Shown one piece after another: positions 16,433 to 25,940 of a stretch of DNA of 36,011 bases. The stretch spans positions 26,998 to 63,008 of the forward strand of contig JAAVFQ010000001.1 in NCBI GenBank assembly GCA_014800685.1. The letters run 5' to 3'. A program made the translations under genes and the position numbers. The stretch is from Bacteroidales bacterium. GTDB taxonomy: Bacteria > Bacteroidota > Bacteroidia > Bacteroidales > Muribaculaceae. The notes below the pieces were generated by a model, which was not told where the DNA came from, searched no databases, and was given only the letters and a program-made list of their open reading frames with translations. How positions within the stretch are numbered: position 1 is the first letter of the stretch; each line of letters starts with the position of its first letter.

Positions 16433-19312
16433 TTATTCCTCCACGAGTCCTGTACGCATTTCCTGACCTTTGCGGGTGGCCGGGATTCCATACTTCATCC
16501 ATTCCGGCATGGGAGCGCCCTGGAGGAAGTGGTCAAAGAACTGCTGGAATCTGATGGTGATGTCCTTACGGTTTTTGCGGGCGCGGATGTTATGTGCCTC
16601 TCCATTATACTGAAGCATCCAGACGGGCTTGTGGAGACGGCGCAGACCCATGAAGAGTTCTATACCCTGATACCAGGGCACAGCGCCGTCGGCATCATTA
16701 TGCATAATCAGGAGTGGGGTGTTGACACGGTCAAGTTTGAAGAGAGGGGAGTTGGCCAGATAAAGTTCGGGAGCGTCCCAAAGGTTACGGCCTATGCGCG
16801 ACTGTCCCTGCTCATACTGTACTTGTCTGGAGTCGCCGGATTCCCAGCGGATACCACCGAAAGCGGAGGTCATGTTGGCCACGGGGGCGCCTGAGCCGGC
16901 GCAGGCAAACATATTGGTCCGGGTCACGAGATAGGCTGTCTGATATCCTCCCCAGCTCTGACCGTCGATGCCGATATGGTCTTTGTCTATCCAGTCGTAG
17001 CGCTTGCATAGCTCTTCGACGCCGCTGACAATGCAGTTATAGGCGCCTTCGCCCGGCACTCCGGGAGTGTAGTGCACGTCAGGCACGAAAATGGCATAGC
17101 CGCGAGACGTATAGAAGGGGAAGTTAATCCAGCTCCATGAGGGCTCCATGGTGTAATGGCGATATAGCTCTTCGGAGTTCTGCTCATAGAAGTATGCAAT
17201 CATAGGATACTTCTTCGAAGCATCGAAGTTGCCCGGTTTGTAGAGTATTCCCTCGACTTCCCGGCCATCGTATGCGTACCATTTCACGAGTTCTGCTGTT
17301 CCCCACCAATATTCATCTCTCTGAGAGTCGGTGTCAGTGAGTCTCTGCGCCTTGGCGAAATCTGCATTTTTGGCAAGATAGATGTCGGGGCAGGTGCTGA
17401 AATTCTGTTTTGTGAAGGTGATGACGGGAGCGTTTTCAGCCTTTTTAATCTGAGAGAACTGATATCCGTCAAGAATGCGGATGTCAGGATTGGCAGCTTT
17501 CCCGGCAGTAAGGGTGGCGAGACCATGGCGTTTATCTCCATAATCGAAAACGCGGAGAAGCATCTGCTGACCATTCTTTATGGCTCGCTCCTCGGGGTCT
17601 GTCTTCTCATATCTGAAACGCAGATTATTCTTTCTGCCATAGCCGGCAGTGAGGCATACCGGTTTTCTATTTCCGGTGGGATCCACGCTCCAGATGTCAT
17701 GCTTGTCATAGATGAGCACGGCGTCGTCGCCTTCAGTCCAGCCGGCTGTGCCGTAGGGAGCCTGCATCATGGCATAGTCAGTGGTCTCATCCCAGATGGG
17801 ATAGGGGATGTCAGTGGTGAGGGGTACTGTCTTGCCAGTGGCTATTTCGTAGGCATAATAGTTGCGGTCGTCATAAATGAGGATGAAGCGGTCAGCCGGG
17901 GAAAGCTCCGTGCCCTCCTTCATTGCAGTGGTCACGGGCATCGTTTTGCCGGTCAGCACGTTGATTACAGAGATCTCTTCCGGCGCGAGATAATTCCATT
18001 GATGACTAATTTTCTCCTTAGTCGGGTCAGCGATCATGGCCCAGTCGGCATCCCAGCGGTCAGGATCGTAGATGGCCACAAGAGGATTTGTGGTGAGCAG
18101 ACAGTCGCGTCCTGACTCAAGGTCAATGACGAGGGGGAAAGTATGGCTGCGGGCCTTTTCCACGTTTTTCAGTTCCTGAGGGGGAGTCTGCGGAGCATCC
18201 CAGCGCCAGATGTCGAGGTCGGCGCGTTCGAAGTCTACGATAGTAGTGTCATCGGGACAAACGTATGGGGCAACTCCGACTATGAGGCGCTTGCCATTAT
18301 GAGAGAAAAGTAGGGGGGAATACTGATTGACGAAGAGTGAATCTCCGGCAGAAGCCTTAATAGCTTTTGCTCTCTGCTCCTGAAGCTCAGCCTGCTGAGC
18401 GGCATCGGCAGCGTGAGGAAGAGCGAGATTGATGGGAGCTCTTTCGGTGCGCGATGTGGGGATGAGACGCGGAGTGATGGATGATGTGCGGTTGATATCT
18501 GCGAGAAAGAGGTCGGCGCGCAGCGTGCCGCTCTCCGTGCTATCCATTGAGGCTGTATATGCCAGTCTTTTACCGGCTACATCAAATGTAGGCGCGCCGT
18601 AATATTTGCGGTCTCTGTCTATGAGGATAAAGGATGTGTCAGGGAGGAGCATGACTCCCACACCGTCGGTAGAGAGTGAATCCTTCTCAGCTTTGCGGAG
18701 AGTGACGCCGAGGTTCATGCCATCCTCCGAGAATACGTATTCCTTGACATTCTTAATAGTCTTGGAATTGCCGGTGGCGAGGTCGCGCACCACGAGGGGA
18801 CGCCCGGCTTTCTTGTCCTTGCGTTCTTTTGATTTGGGCTTCAGAAGAGTGGTGTCTACGCAAGTGTAGGCTATCCATTCCCCCCCCTTTTTTCCTAATT
18901 TGAATGCTGTGACATCAGCGATTCGCGTCACTTTCCCGCTACTCAGGTCTATAATGGCCAGAGAGTCCTGCGGCATATCCAAATCTTTCTTTTTGTCGAT
19001 TTTGGCTTTGCGGGTGTCGGCGAAGAGTGGTTTGATCAGAGCCACGGCCCACTTGGAGTTGGCAGTGAATTTTGGGTTATAGCCTCGCGGGATGAGGATA
19101 TTTTTTCCGGTGCGTGTATCGTGGATGGTGAGCAGAGCGTCACCCTCCTGGGGCACTTCCGAGTAGGCAGCCCAGCGTCCGTCGCGGCTCAACTCCGAAT
19201 TCTTTACGCTTTTCCAGTTATCGAACGAAGAGTGGTCAAGCACTCTTTTCGCTGTTGCTGCTCCGAATGTAAGGGTCAGGGCAGCCAGTCCGGTAATGAA
19301 ATATTTTTTCAT
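16433..19312 (-). CDS. S9 family prolyl oligopeptidase-like peptidase, secreted
   Basis: 959 aa from the ATG at 19312, which gives a proper signal peptide (MKKYFITGLAALTLTFGAATA); the open frame continues 14 codons upstream without merit. Residues about 30-650 look like a beta-propeller (repeated WxxD/SxDGK-like blades). The C-terminal alpha/beta hydrolase has nucleophile S786 in GIDGQSWGGYQ, acid D875 in HNDADGAVPW and H907 in GEAHNI, so the triad is complete. Family members cleave peptides, often after proline or as dipeptidyl peptidases; the exact specificity is unknown. Likely periplasmic. It is the last gene of DUF3822 > rsmD > ribBA > S9, 38 bp after ribBA. Confidence 0.92.
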   Translation of the reverse strand: MKKYFITGLAALTLTFGAATAKRVLDHSSFDNWKSVKNSELSRDGRWAAYSEVPQEGDALLTIHDTRTGKNILIPRGYNPKFTANSKWAVALIKPLFADTRKAKIDKKKDLDMPQDSLAIIDLSSGKVTRIADVTAFKLGKKGGEWIAYTCVDTTLLKPKSKERKDKKAGRPLVVRDLATGNSKTIKNVKEYVFSEDGMNLGVTLRKAEKDSLSTDGVGVMLLPDTSFILIDRDRKYYGAPTFDVAGKRLAYTASMDSTESGTLRADLFLADINRTSSITPRLIPTSRTERAPINLALPHAADAAQQAELQEQRAKAIKASAGDSLFVNQYSPLLFSHNGKRLIVGVAPYVCPDDTTIVDFERADLDIWRWDAPQTPPQELKNVEKARSHTFPLVIDLESGRDCLLTTNPLVAIYDPDRWDADWAMIADPTKEKISHQWNYLAPEEISVINVLTGKTMPVTTAMKEGTELSPADRFILIYDDRNYYAYEIATGKTVPLTTDIPYPIWDETTDYAMMQAPYGTAGWTEGDDAVLIYDKHDIWSVDPTGNRKPVCLTAGYGRKNNLRFRYEKTDPEERAIKNGQQMLLRVFDYGDKRHGLATLTAGKAANPDIRILDGYQFSQIKKAENAPVITFTKQNFSTCPDIYLAKNADFAKAQRLTDTDSQRDEYWWGTAELVKWYAYDGREVEGILYKPGNFDASKKYPMIAYFYEQNSEELYRHYTMEPSWSWINFPFYTSRGYAIFVPDVHYTPGVPGEGAYNCIVSGVEELCKRYDWIDKDHIGIDGQSWGGYQTAYLVTRTNMFACAGSGAPVANMTSAFGGIRWESGDSRQVQYEQGQSRIGRNLWDAPELYLANSPLFKLDRVNTPLLIMHNDADGAVPWYQGIELFMGLRRLHKPVWMLQYNGEAHNIRARKNRKDITIRFQQFFDHFLQGAPMPEWMKYGIPATRKGQEMRTGLVEE

Positions 19313-19350
19313 TGAGAAGTAGAAAAATTTCAAATTATGGTGAGAGGGGG

Positions 19351-20568
19351 TCAATCCACTTTGTGCAGGTCATGACCCATACGGGTCTTTTTGGTGTGCA
19401 TATAGAAGCGGTTATAGTCGTTAGGTTCTATTTCAAGAGGCACTATTTCGCTCACCTTGAGACCGAACCCTTCCAGCCCGATTCTCTTTACGGGATTGTT
19501 GGTCATCAGTCGCATATTCTTCACCCCGAGAAGATTCAGGATGTTGGCGCCTACGCCATAGTCGCGTTCGTCAGCCTTGTGGCCGAGATGAATATTGGCG
19601 TCGACGGTGTCGAGTCCGTTTTCCTGCAGCTTGTAGGCGCGGATTTTATCCATAAGGCCTATGCCGCGACCCTCCTGATTGAGATAGACGATCACACCGC
19701 GGCCCTCTTTTTCTATCTCTTTCATGGCAGCATGGAGCTGTTCGCCACATTCGCAGCGCATAGAGCCGAAGATGTCTCCCGTAGCGCAGCTGGAGTGAAC
19801 TCTGACGAGCACAGGCTCATCGCCTTCGATGTCACCCTTGATAAGAGCTATGTGTTCGAGACCATTGTCTTTCTGGCGGAAAGGTATCAGTCGGAAATGT
19901 CCGTCTTTAGTGGGCATATCCACCTCCTCGCCCTTCTCTACGAGAGAGTCTCTTTTGAGGAGATATTCTATGAGGTCACGGATAGAGACGAGTTTCAGTC
20001 CCCATTCATCGGCTCTTTGGCGCAATTCGGGCAGACGAGCCATTGAGCCATCGTCGCTCATAATCTCCATAAGCACACCGACGGGCTCAAGACCTGCGAG
20101 GCGCGCGAAGTCTACAGCCGCCTCAGTGTGTCCGGCGCGCTGAAGGACGCCTCTATCCTGAGCATACAGGGGATTGATATGGCCGGGACGTCCGAAAGTC
20201 TCAGGGGTTGATGTGGGGTCGGCAAGAGCACGGAGCGTAGCTGCACGGTCCTCTATCGAGACACCGGTGGAGCAGCCTTCAAGTTTGTCTACGGTGACGG
20301 TGAAAGGGGTGCCGAGCACTGAAGTGTTGTCATCCACCTGCTTGGCGAGGTTGAGTTGCTTGCAGCGTTCGAGCGTGAGAGGGGCGCACAGCACGCCGCG
20401 GGCATTCTTGAGCATGAAGTTGACCTGCTCAGGCGTGATTTTTTCTGCGGCCACGATGAGGTCGCCTTCGTTTTCGCGATCCTCATCATCGACTACTATG
20501 ATGAATTTACCCTCTTTGAAGTCGGCGATTGCCTCTTCTATGGTGTCTAATTTAATCTTCTGGTCCAT
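19351..20568 (-). CDS. ribBA: Bifunctional RibBA: DHBP synthase / GTP cyclohydrolase II
   Basis: A 405-aa fused enzyme supplying both early precursors of riboflavin. Residues 1-205 are 3,4-dihydroxy-2-butanone-4-phosphate synthase ([14 protein letters not shown] at 25-38, [21 protein letters not shown]). Residues 206-405 are GTP cyclohydrolase II with zinc ligands C261, C272 and C274 ([17 protein letters not shown]) and [10 protein letters not shown]. Key residues of both halves are present. It is 30 bp after rsmD and shares its transcript. No FMN riboswitch is apparent in the short upstream gap. Confidence 0.96.
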   Translation of the reverse strand: MDQKIKLDTIEEAIADFKEGKFIIVVDDEDRENEGDLIVAAEKITPEQVNFMLKNARGVLCAPLTLERCKQLNLAKQVDDNTSVLGTPFTVTVDKLEGCSTGVSIEDRAATLRALADPTSTPETFGRPGHINPLYAQDRGVLQRAGHTEAAVDFARLAGLEPVGVLMEIMSDDGSMARLPELRQRADEWGLKLVSIRDLIEYLLKRDSLVEKGEEVDMPTKDGHFRLIPFRQKDNGLEHIALIKGDIEGDEPVLVRVHSSCATGDIFGSMRCECGEQLHAAMKEIEKEGRGVIVYLNQEGRGIGLMDKIRAYKLQENGLDTVDANIHLGHKADERDYGVGANILNLLGVKNMRLMTNNPVKRIGLEGFGLKVSEIVPLEIEPNDYNRFYMHTKKTRMGHDLHKVD

Positions 20569-20597
20569 ATAGGATATGTAAGTGCTAAAATTTGCTG

Positions 20598-21134
20598 TTA
20601 TTCGGTGCGGAATATGCTGAAATTTACGCTTCCGTAAGCCCTATGCTCAAGAAAGCCGGGCAGCCGGGAGAAGTCGTGCGCGCCTGAATGTTCCACAATA
20701 GTAAGGGTGCCGGGAGCCACGAGGTGTGAATCAAGAATTAAAGAGGGAATTTCAGCAAACCGTGGATGGTCGTATGGGGGATCGGCAAAGACAATATCGT
20801 ATGCGTGATCGGCAGTGGCTACGAAGCGGAATACGTCTCCCTTTATGATGCGCAGGTTGTCATCGCCGAGCTTCTCCCTGACACTCCGGATGAAATTAGC
20901 CTGAGTCGAGGCCTTTTCCACGGCCGTCACCTCTCTGCATCCTCTGCTTAGAAATTCATAACTTACGGCACCTGTTCCGGCGAAAAGGTCAACCGCGGAT
21001 TTGTCTTCCAGGTCAATGAGATTCTCAATGACGTTGAAGATATTTTCGCGTGCGAAGTCAGTGGTAGGTCGTGCCGTGATATTATGTGGCACGTCAAAAC
21101 GTCTTCTACCATATTTTCCTCGAATAATTCTCAT
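20598..21134 (-). CDS. rsmD: 16S rRNA (guanine966-N2)-methyltransferase RsmD
   Basis: A 178-aa SAM-dependent methyltransferase modifying G966 of 16S rRNA. SAM-binding motif DLFAGTG (49-55) and the N6/N2-amine methylase motif FADPPYDHP (DPPY 118-121) are clear; the N-terminus [13 protein letters not shown] is typical. I chose the ATG at 21134; the open frame extends to 21332 but the additional 66 residues overlap the DUF3822 gene and are low in family likeness. It starts 5 bp after the DUF3822 stop codon, so they are cotranscribed. Confidence 0.95.
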   Translation of the reverse strand: MRIIRGKYGRRRFDVPHNITARPTTDFARENIFNVIENLIDLEDKSAVDLFAGTGAVSYEFLSRGCREVTAVEKASTQANFIRSVREKLGDDNLRIIKGDVFRFVATADHAYDIVFADPPYDHPRFAEIPSLILDSHLVAPGTLTIVEHSGAHDFSRLPGFLEHRAYGSVNFSIFRTE

Positions 21135-21139
21135 GAGTG

Positions 21140-21994
21140 TCAGAAGCGTGATTTGCGAATATTGGTAGCGCAGATGAGAGCCGGAGTGGGCATATTTTTC
21201 GGAGAATCTATGCGTGGCAGCATCGTGTTGCGGACGTATGGGAGCTCGTCGCGCAGGTCGTTGAGCAGTGTGCGTCTTACGTCTTTGAGTCCGGAGATAT
21301 ACACCTCGCACTTTTTCTCGTCGAGTCCGCATTGGCGTATGCAGTTCAGGATATGATAGTATGCATCCTGATCATCCGCATATCTGTGGGTGGAGCCCAT
21401 CAGTAGATTTTGTCCGTGAAAGACAAGAATGTCCATTCTTTCCTCGCGCAAGTCGGCGAAGAGTGCAGTCTCATCAGTGAGTCGAGAGGCAAAGCGGCGA
21501 TACATAGGCGTGAACTGAGAGGAGATGCGGGCTCCGGGGAAAGTGCGTCGGAGAAAAGAGGGCAGACCGGGACAAAGGGTATAAAGCACAGCCGGGCTCT
21601 CAGGACTCTCTGTCATCAGATCATGGAAAATGTCGTCAGCCTCAGCCGGGAAAATGGATGTATAGACAGCCTCCCGGGCATCCTCATCCTCGGCAATTCC
21701 GGAGGGTACCCATAGGGCGCGGTCACTTTCGATGATGACATCACACTCATAATCGTCAAGCACCTGAGGATTGTCATAGATGCAATTCTCTATACGGCGA
21801 AGCACTTCATTGCTGTCGCATTTCCAGTTGGCATCGATGAGAGTAGCATATCCGGCCGTGGCGTCGAGAGTGTGCTTGAGATAAGCCTTCACTCCTGTGG
21901 AGGAGAGATAGACGGTGAGTCTGCGCTCCGAGGGGTCGGGGCCGGGGATGTTCTCATCCTGAGAGTAATCCTCTGAGGGGGCGTTCCGGTTCAT
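21140..21994 (-). CDS. DUF3822 family protein
   Basis: A 284-aa soluble protein of a family known mainly from Bacteroidota, typically just upstream of rsmD as here. Visible: LTVYLSSTGVKAYLKH, a central LWVPSGIAEDEDAREAVYTS block, DILVFHGQNLLMGSTHRYADDQDAYYHI and a C-terminal VYISGLKD segment. The pattern of alternating strands suggests an RNase H/actin-like fold, but that is inference. No biochemical function is known to me. First gene of DUF3822 > rsmD > ribBA > S9 peptidase, with a well-matched promoter at 22071-22102. Confidence 0.88.
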   Translation of the reverse strand: MNRNAPSEDYSQDENIPGPDPSERRLTVYLSSTGVKAYLKHTLDATAGYATLIDANWKCDSNEVLRRIENCIYDNPQVLDDYECDVIIESDRALWVPSGIAEDEDAREAVYTSIFPAEADDIFHDLMTESPESPAVLYTLCPGLPSFLRRTFPGARISSQFTPMYRRFASRLTDETALFADLREERMDILVFHGQNLLMGSTHRYADDQDAYYHILNCIRQCGLDEKKCEVYISGLKDVRRTLLNDLRDELPYVRNTMLPRIDSPKNMPTPALICATNIRKSRF

Positions 21995-22070
21995 TGATAA
22001 TCAGTAGCTTGTCTATGTGTCAATAGCGTCGGAGAGTCTCATGCGGAGACCATCCGGCGCAATTCTATCG

Positions 22071-22102
22071 CAAAGTTAATTAAAATAGTTCAAATGAGCA
22101 AA
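22071..22102 (-). promoter_or_regulatory. Promoter of the DUF3822-rsmD-ribBA-S9 operon
   Basis: On the minus strand: TTTG (22102-22099), 20 bases, TAACTTTG (22078-22071). A perfect match to the Bacteroidota consensus, about 77 bp upstream of the DUF3822 ATG. Its -33 box directly abuts the stop codon of the upstream outer-membrane-like gene. Confidence 0.75.
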
Positions 22103-22792
22103 TCACCATTCAAATGAAGCTGACAGTCCGAGTGAATTAAGTGTCACTGAATTGCTATATCCGGTCCAGTAATTGGAGGTGAGAAGCTGATAAGAGAGTC
22201 CTATATTGACAGCCTGCCGTGGCTTTTCTTTGTTTACCGGGAGTCTTACTCCAATGGTCGGGCTGAGATAGAAATACTCGTTGTTAGTGAGATAGCCGTT
22301 GTTGATCCTGATGTAGTCACGACCTATTAGGAAAGAGGCTCCGAGGCGTAAATCAGCGAAAAAAGAGGGGGAAGAGGCGTTCTTCGCCGGTATGGTGAAG
22401 CGAAAGTCAGTGAAGAGCGGAATCATAACGCCCGTAGTAGTAGAGGAACGAGTGGGGTCAATATTGTCATAGTATCCCCCTTGCCATCCATTTCCCCAGT
22501 TGGAATCCTGATGTGCGAAGAGGATGTCCACCCCGAGTCCGGCGCCCATATAGAACCAGTTATTATACTGATAGCCCTGGCTTGTGGAGAAGTCAAGAAT
22601 GTCGGCCTGATTAGCACCAATGCCCTTCAGAAAGCGTGCATCGGCAAAACCCTTGTAGCGTCCGGAGCCGGAGAGAATGGGGCTGAGCACGTTTGGAAGT
22701 TGGGTGGCAATGTCGTAATACTGAGCTTCAGCACTCAGAGCGCCGCCGAAAATAGAGGAAAGAAGCAGAATGAGGGTATAAATGTTCTTCAT
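22103..22792 (-). CDS. Outer-membrane beta-barrel-like protein, function unknown
   Basis: 229 aa. Signal peptide MKNIYTLILLLSSIFGGALSAEAQ. The mature part is rich in glycine, aromatic residues and alternating patterns (WFYMGAGLGVDILFA, FADLRLGASFLIGRDYI, YFYLSPTIGVRLPV, AVNIGLSYQLLTSNYW) and ends in an aromatic residue (SLGLSASFEW), all typical of 8- to 10-stranded outer-membrane barrels in Bacteroidota. No specific family recognised. It is divergent from fabD, and no terminator separates it from the promoter of the next operon, which starts at its stop codon. Confidence 0.75.
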   Translation of the reverse strand: MKNIYTLILLLSSIFGGALSAEAQYYDIATQLPNVLSPILSGSGRYKGFADARFLKGIGANQADILDFSTSQGYQYNNWFYMGAGLGVDILFAHQDSNWGNGWQGGYYDNIDPTRSSTTTGVMIPLFTDFRFTIPAKNASSPSFFADLRLGASFLIGRDYIRINNGYLTNNEYFYLSPTIGVRLPVNKEKPRQAVNIGLSYQLLTSNYWTGYSNSVTLNSLGLSASFEW

Positions 22793-22917
22793 AATTAAGT
22801 CTTGAATTAGTGGTCTTGTTAATGCTATAACGTCTTATGAATCAAACTTGTTTATGTCATAAAAGATTTCCGGCCGGGGTGTGCGGAAAGTGCGAAAATC
22901 ATTTTCCGGCAATAATA

Positions 22918-22949
22918 TTTCAAGATTGCGGTAAAAAGTATTATCTTTG
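22918..22949 (+). promoter_or_regulatory. Promoter of fabD
   Basis: TTTC (22918-22921), 20 bases, TATCTTTG (22942-22949), with a single mismatch to the Bacteroidota consensus. The start codon is 33 bp downstream, giving a leader of about 25 nt. Confidence 0.65.
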
Positions 22950-22982
22950 TAGTCTCAAACGTACAGAAAATCTTAAGAAAAG

Positions 22983-23861
22983 ATGAAAGCATTCGTATTC
23001 CCGGGCCAGGGTGCCCAGTTCGTAGGAATGGGTAAAGACCTCTACGACAACAACGAAGAGGCCCGCGCTCTCTTCGAGAAAGCGAACGAAGTACTCGGCT
23101 TCAATATCACCGACCTGATGTTTAATGGCACTGAAGAGGACCTTCGCCAGACGAAGGTGACGCAGCCGGCCATTTTCCTTCATAGCGTAATCCTTGCAAA
23201 ATCACTCGGCGATGAGTTCCGCCCCGATATGGTGGCCGGTCATTCTCTCGGCGAATTTTCGGCACTCGTGGCTGCCGGCGCCCTTTCGTTTGAAGAGGGA
23301 CTGAAGCTTGTGGCAAAACGTGCTATGGCCATGCAGAAAGCTTGCGAGGCCGCTCCCTCCACAATGGCCGCAGTGCTCGGACTGCCGGACGACAAAGTAG
23401 AGGCACTCTGCGCCGAGGTGGAAGATGTAGTGGCTCCCGCTAATTATAACTGCCCCGGGCAGGTGGTCATTTCAGGCACAATAGAGGGAATAGACAAGGC
23501 TTGCGAGAAGATGCTTGCCAATGGAGCCAAACGTGCCCTCAAGCTTAAAGTGGGGGGTGCTTTCCATTCTCCCCTCATGCAGCCCGCACAGGCTGAGCTG
23601 GCAGAGGCCATCGAGGCGGCCGAATTTAAGACTCCGGTATGTCCCGTATATCAGAATGTAGACGCTAAGCCTCACACAGACCCCAAGGAAATCAAAGAGA
23701 ATCTTATCAAGCAGCTTACTGCCCCCGTACGTTGGACTCAGGATGTGCAGGCTATGATAGCTGACGGAGCCACTGAGTTTGTAGAGCTCGGCCCCGGCAA
23801 CGTCCTTCAGGGTCTCGTAAAGAAAATTGACCGCTCTATGAGCGTTTCCGGCAAGCAGTAA
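22983..23861 (+). CDS. fabD: Malonyl-CoA:ACP transacylase
   Basis: A 292-aa enzyme that transfers malonyl from CoA to acyl carrier protein for fatty acid synthesis. Visible: the N-terminal FPGQGAQFVGMGKDLY, the active-site serine S88 in AGHSLGEFSALVAAGAL, GGAFHSPLMQPA with the catalytic histidine, and the C-terminal ELGPGNVLQGLVKKI. Complete and of normal length. It stands alone, with its own promoter and a strong terminator (23920-23971), rather than in a fab cluster. Confidence 0.97.
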   Translation: MKAFVFPGQGAQFVGMGKDLYDNNEEARALFEKANEVLGFNITDLMFNGTEEDLRQTKVTQPAIFLHSVILAKSLGDEFRPDMVAGHSLGEFSALVAAGALSFEEGLKLVAKRAMAMQKACEAAPSTMAAVLGLPDDKVEALCAEVEDVVAPANYNCPGQVVISGTIEGIDKACEKMLANGAKRALKLKVGGAFHSPLMQPAQAELAEAIEAAEFKTPVCPVYQNVDAKPHTDPKEIKENLIKQLTAPVRWTQDVQAMIADGATEFVELGPGNVLQGLVKKIDRSMSVSGKQ

Positions 23862-23919
23862 TTCTCCGGCAAGCAATCAAGAAAATAGGTTAAAACACCA
23901 AGAAACAAGAAATAAACAG

Positions 23920-23971
23920 TAAGCCGGAGAAATCAGTGATCATATCATCCTGATTTTTCCGGCTTATTTTT
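23920..23971 (+). terminator. Intrinsic terminator after fabD
   Basis: Arms 23920-23936 and 23950-23966 (TAAGCCGGAGAAATCAG) pair over 17 positions with one G-T wobble, followed by TTTTT. It lies 58 bp past the fabD stop codon. Confidence 0.85.
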
Positions 23972-24122
23972 AGAGTGCGTTTCCTTTTAAATGATTTTAA
24001 CACAAAGAGAGACTTTGGAAAAGAATCCAAATTATCCTTTGTGATGAAATCAAGAAGCGATTAAACCCTTAATTCGGTAAAAAGAAAACACTCTCTAAGT
24101 ATTACCAAAACTGAAATTTCGT

Positions 24123-25142
24123 ATGAACATAGCAATAGTAGGAGCCAGCGGGGCAGTAGGACAGGAGTTTCTGCGCGTGCTCGACCAGCAGAATTTCCCT
24201 ATTGAAAATCTGCGCCTTTTCGGCTCCGCCAGAAGCGCAGGCAAGAAATTCTCATTCAGAGGGAAGGAGTATGAAGTGGAAGAGCTGACGCACGATTCAG
24301 ACTTTTCAGGCGTAGACATCGCCTTCACTTCCGCCGGAGCCTCTACCTCCAAGGAATATGCCTCCACCATCACCCGCCACGGCACTCTGATGATAGACAA
24401 TAGTTCAGCCTTCCGAATGGATTCCGACGTTCCGCTGGTGGTTCCGGAGGTCAATGGCGAGGATGCCCTGAACGCTCCGCGCCGCATAATTGGCAATCCC
24501 AACTGCACTACTATCCAGATGGTCGTGGCTCTGGAGCCGATAAACAAGATTTCACCCATCCGCCGTGTCCACGTGTCAACCTATCAGGCTGCCAGCGGCG
24601 CGGGCGCTTCCGGTATGGAGGAGCTGGAGATGCAGATGAAGCAGCTCTCATGCGGCGAAGAGGTGACTGTGAAGAAGTTTGTGGCTCAGCTTGCCAATAA
24701 CGTCATCCCTCACGTGGACGTATTCATGGATAACGACTACACGAAAGAGGAGATGAAAATGTATCACGAGACTCGCAAAATCATGCACTCCGATGAGATA
24801 AAGGTGTCGGCAACGTGTGTGCGCGTTCCCGTGCTCCGCTCTCATAGCGAGGCTATCTGGGTGGAGACAGAGTCTCCTGTGAGTGTGGAGCAGGCACGCG
24901 AGGCGCTTGAGAAAGCTCCCGGAATAGTGATGCTTGATGAGCCGGCAGAGGCAAAGTATCCTATGCCCGTGAATCTGGCGGGAAAGGATCCGGTCTACGT
25001 AGGCCGTCTGCGCAAAGACCTGGCTTCAGAAAACGGCCTGACTTTCTGGTGCGTGAGCGACCAGATTAAGAAGGGGGCTGCCCTGAATGCCGTGCAGATA
25101 GCTCAGTGGCTTTTAGAGCATGGCGCATTCAGCAAAAAATGA
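24123..25142 (+). CDS. asd: Aspartate-semialdehyde dehydrogenase
   Basis: A 339-aa NADP-dependent enzyme converting aspartyl phosphate to aspartate semialdehyde, the branch point to lysine/diaminopimelate, threonine and methionine. N-terminal Rossmann motif [12 protein letters not shown] (5-16), the catalytic cysteine C128 in [10 protein letters not shown], and the substrate-binding segment [14 protein letters not shown] are present. Length and residues are normal. Single gene; its stop codon directly touches repeat copy C6. Confidence 0.96.
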   Translation: MNIAIVGASGAVGQEFLRVLDQQNFPIENLRLFGSARSAGKKFSFRGKEYEVEELTHDSDFSGVDIAFTSAGASTSKEYASTITRHGTLMIDNSSAFRMDSDVPLVVPEVNGEDALNAPRRIIGNPNCTTIQMVVALEPINKISPIRRVHVSTYQAASGAGASGMEELEMQMKQLSCGEEVTVKKFVAQLANNVIPHVDVFMDNDYTKEEMKMYHETRKIMHSDEIKVSATCVRVPVLRSHSEAIWVETESPVSVEQAREALEKAPGIVMLDEPAEAKYPMPVNLAGKDPVYVGRLRKDLASENGLTFWCVSDQIKKGAALNAVQIAQWLLEHGAFSKK

Positions 25143-25329
25143 TAAGTAAGTATTCAAAAATTAAACGATAATATGAGATTATAAATCTTTTATACTATCT
25201 TCAGCTTCTTTTTTGTCGCTTCCAACTTGTCGCTCAGTCGAATATGCTTATATTCTTCTTCGCTCCGCGCCGAAATCGACTAAAAAATTAGCATGAATAT
25301 AGTATAAATTAATTTTCAATACTTACTTA
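25143..25329 (-). repeat. TTAAGTAAGT-family dispersed repeat, full copy C6
   Basis: About 187 bp with near-perfect terminal inverted repeats: TAAGTAAGTATTCAAAAATT at the left and the complement of TAAGTAAGTATTGAAAATTA at the right. The interior (minus strand) has GAGCGAAGAAGAATATAAGCAT, matching copy C8, and ACAAAAAAGAA...ATAGTATAAAA, matching copy C7. It fills the whole gap between the asd stop codon and the next start codon. No ORF inside. Confidence 0.8.
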
Positions 25330-25895
25330 TGAGACGCAATGTCGTTAGAAAGATATTGCTGATATTGCTTGCTTTCCTCTGGCTATGCATGGCGGGGACG
25401 CTCGTGGCTCTTGCGGGTGTCACTCACATAAAATGGTGGATACCGGTCGGCGTGTCGTTAGTGGCAGCCGGAGTGGCGGTATGGCCGCTTCGAGGTGTTT
25501 GGGCATGGGTCACCGGCTTTAACAAACTGTGGATAAATATTCCAGCCGGAATCCTCATCATTACGGTAGCTTTGTCATCGCTTTTTTATGGTATCAACTA
25601 CTTCGGTTCGGACACTGAGGCCGCTATAGATAAGACGGCTGTCGTGGCCGGCAAGTATAGCGAGGAGCGCTATCGTACGCGTCGGCTCGCTCGTGGACGA
25701 ACCACTCGCGGCGAGAAATATTACGCCTATTTCCTTCAGCTTCGTATGGAGGATGGCACGATATTCAATCGCCAGGTGGGCACCGGAGCATATATCTCCG
25801 CACGAGTGGGTGATAAGATGTCTTATGAAGTGGAGCGAGGAGCACTTGGATTTGACGTGGTCAAATTTACAAATTCCCGTGATAAAGACAGGTGA
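25329..25895 (+). CDS. Small membrane protein, function unknown
   Basis: 188 aa. Three hydrophobic segments (about 9-30, 34-56, 68-90) followed by a soluble C-terminal part (about 95-188) with beta pattern (YYAYFLQLRMEDGTIFNRQV, VGDKMSYEVERG). That tail resembles the soluble part of DUF3592/DUF2500-type membrane proteins, but I am not sure of the family. The ATG at 25329 lies directly on the end of repeat copy C6 (ACTTACTTATG), so the repeat supplies its leader. It is 45 bp upstream of the M48 protease and probably cotranscribed with it. Confidence 0.7.
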   Translation: MRRNVVRKILLILLAFLWLCMAGTLVALAGVTHIKWWIPVGVSLVAAGVAVWPLRGVWAWVTGFNKLWINIPAGILIITVALSSLFYGINYFGSDTEAAIDKTAVVAGKYSEERYRTRRLARGRTTRGEKYYAYFLQLRMEDGTIFNRQVGTGAYISARVGDKMSYEVERGALGFDVVKFTNSRDKDR

Positions 25896-25940
25896 AAGTA
25901 AAATGAATTAAACTAAAAAATTAGAAATATTTGTAATTCG

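Noticed and set aside
19312-20568. FMN riboswitch for ribBA
   Set aside because: The gap before ribBA is only about 30 bp and the operon leader (22070-21995) is too short and lacks the conserved RFN sequence.
20598-21332. Longer start for RsmD at 21332
   Set aside because: The additional 66 residues overlap DUF3822 in another frame and are Arg-rich shadow sequence; MRIIRGKYG at 21134 is the family start.
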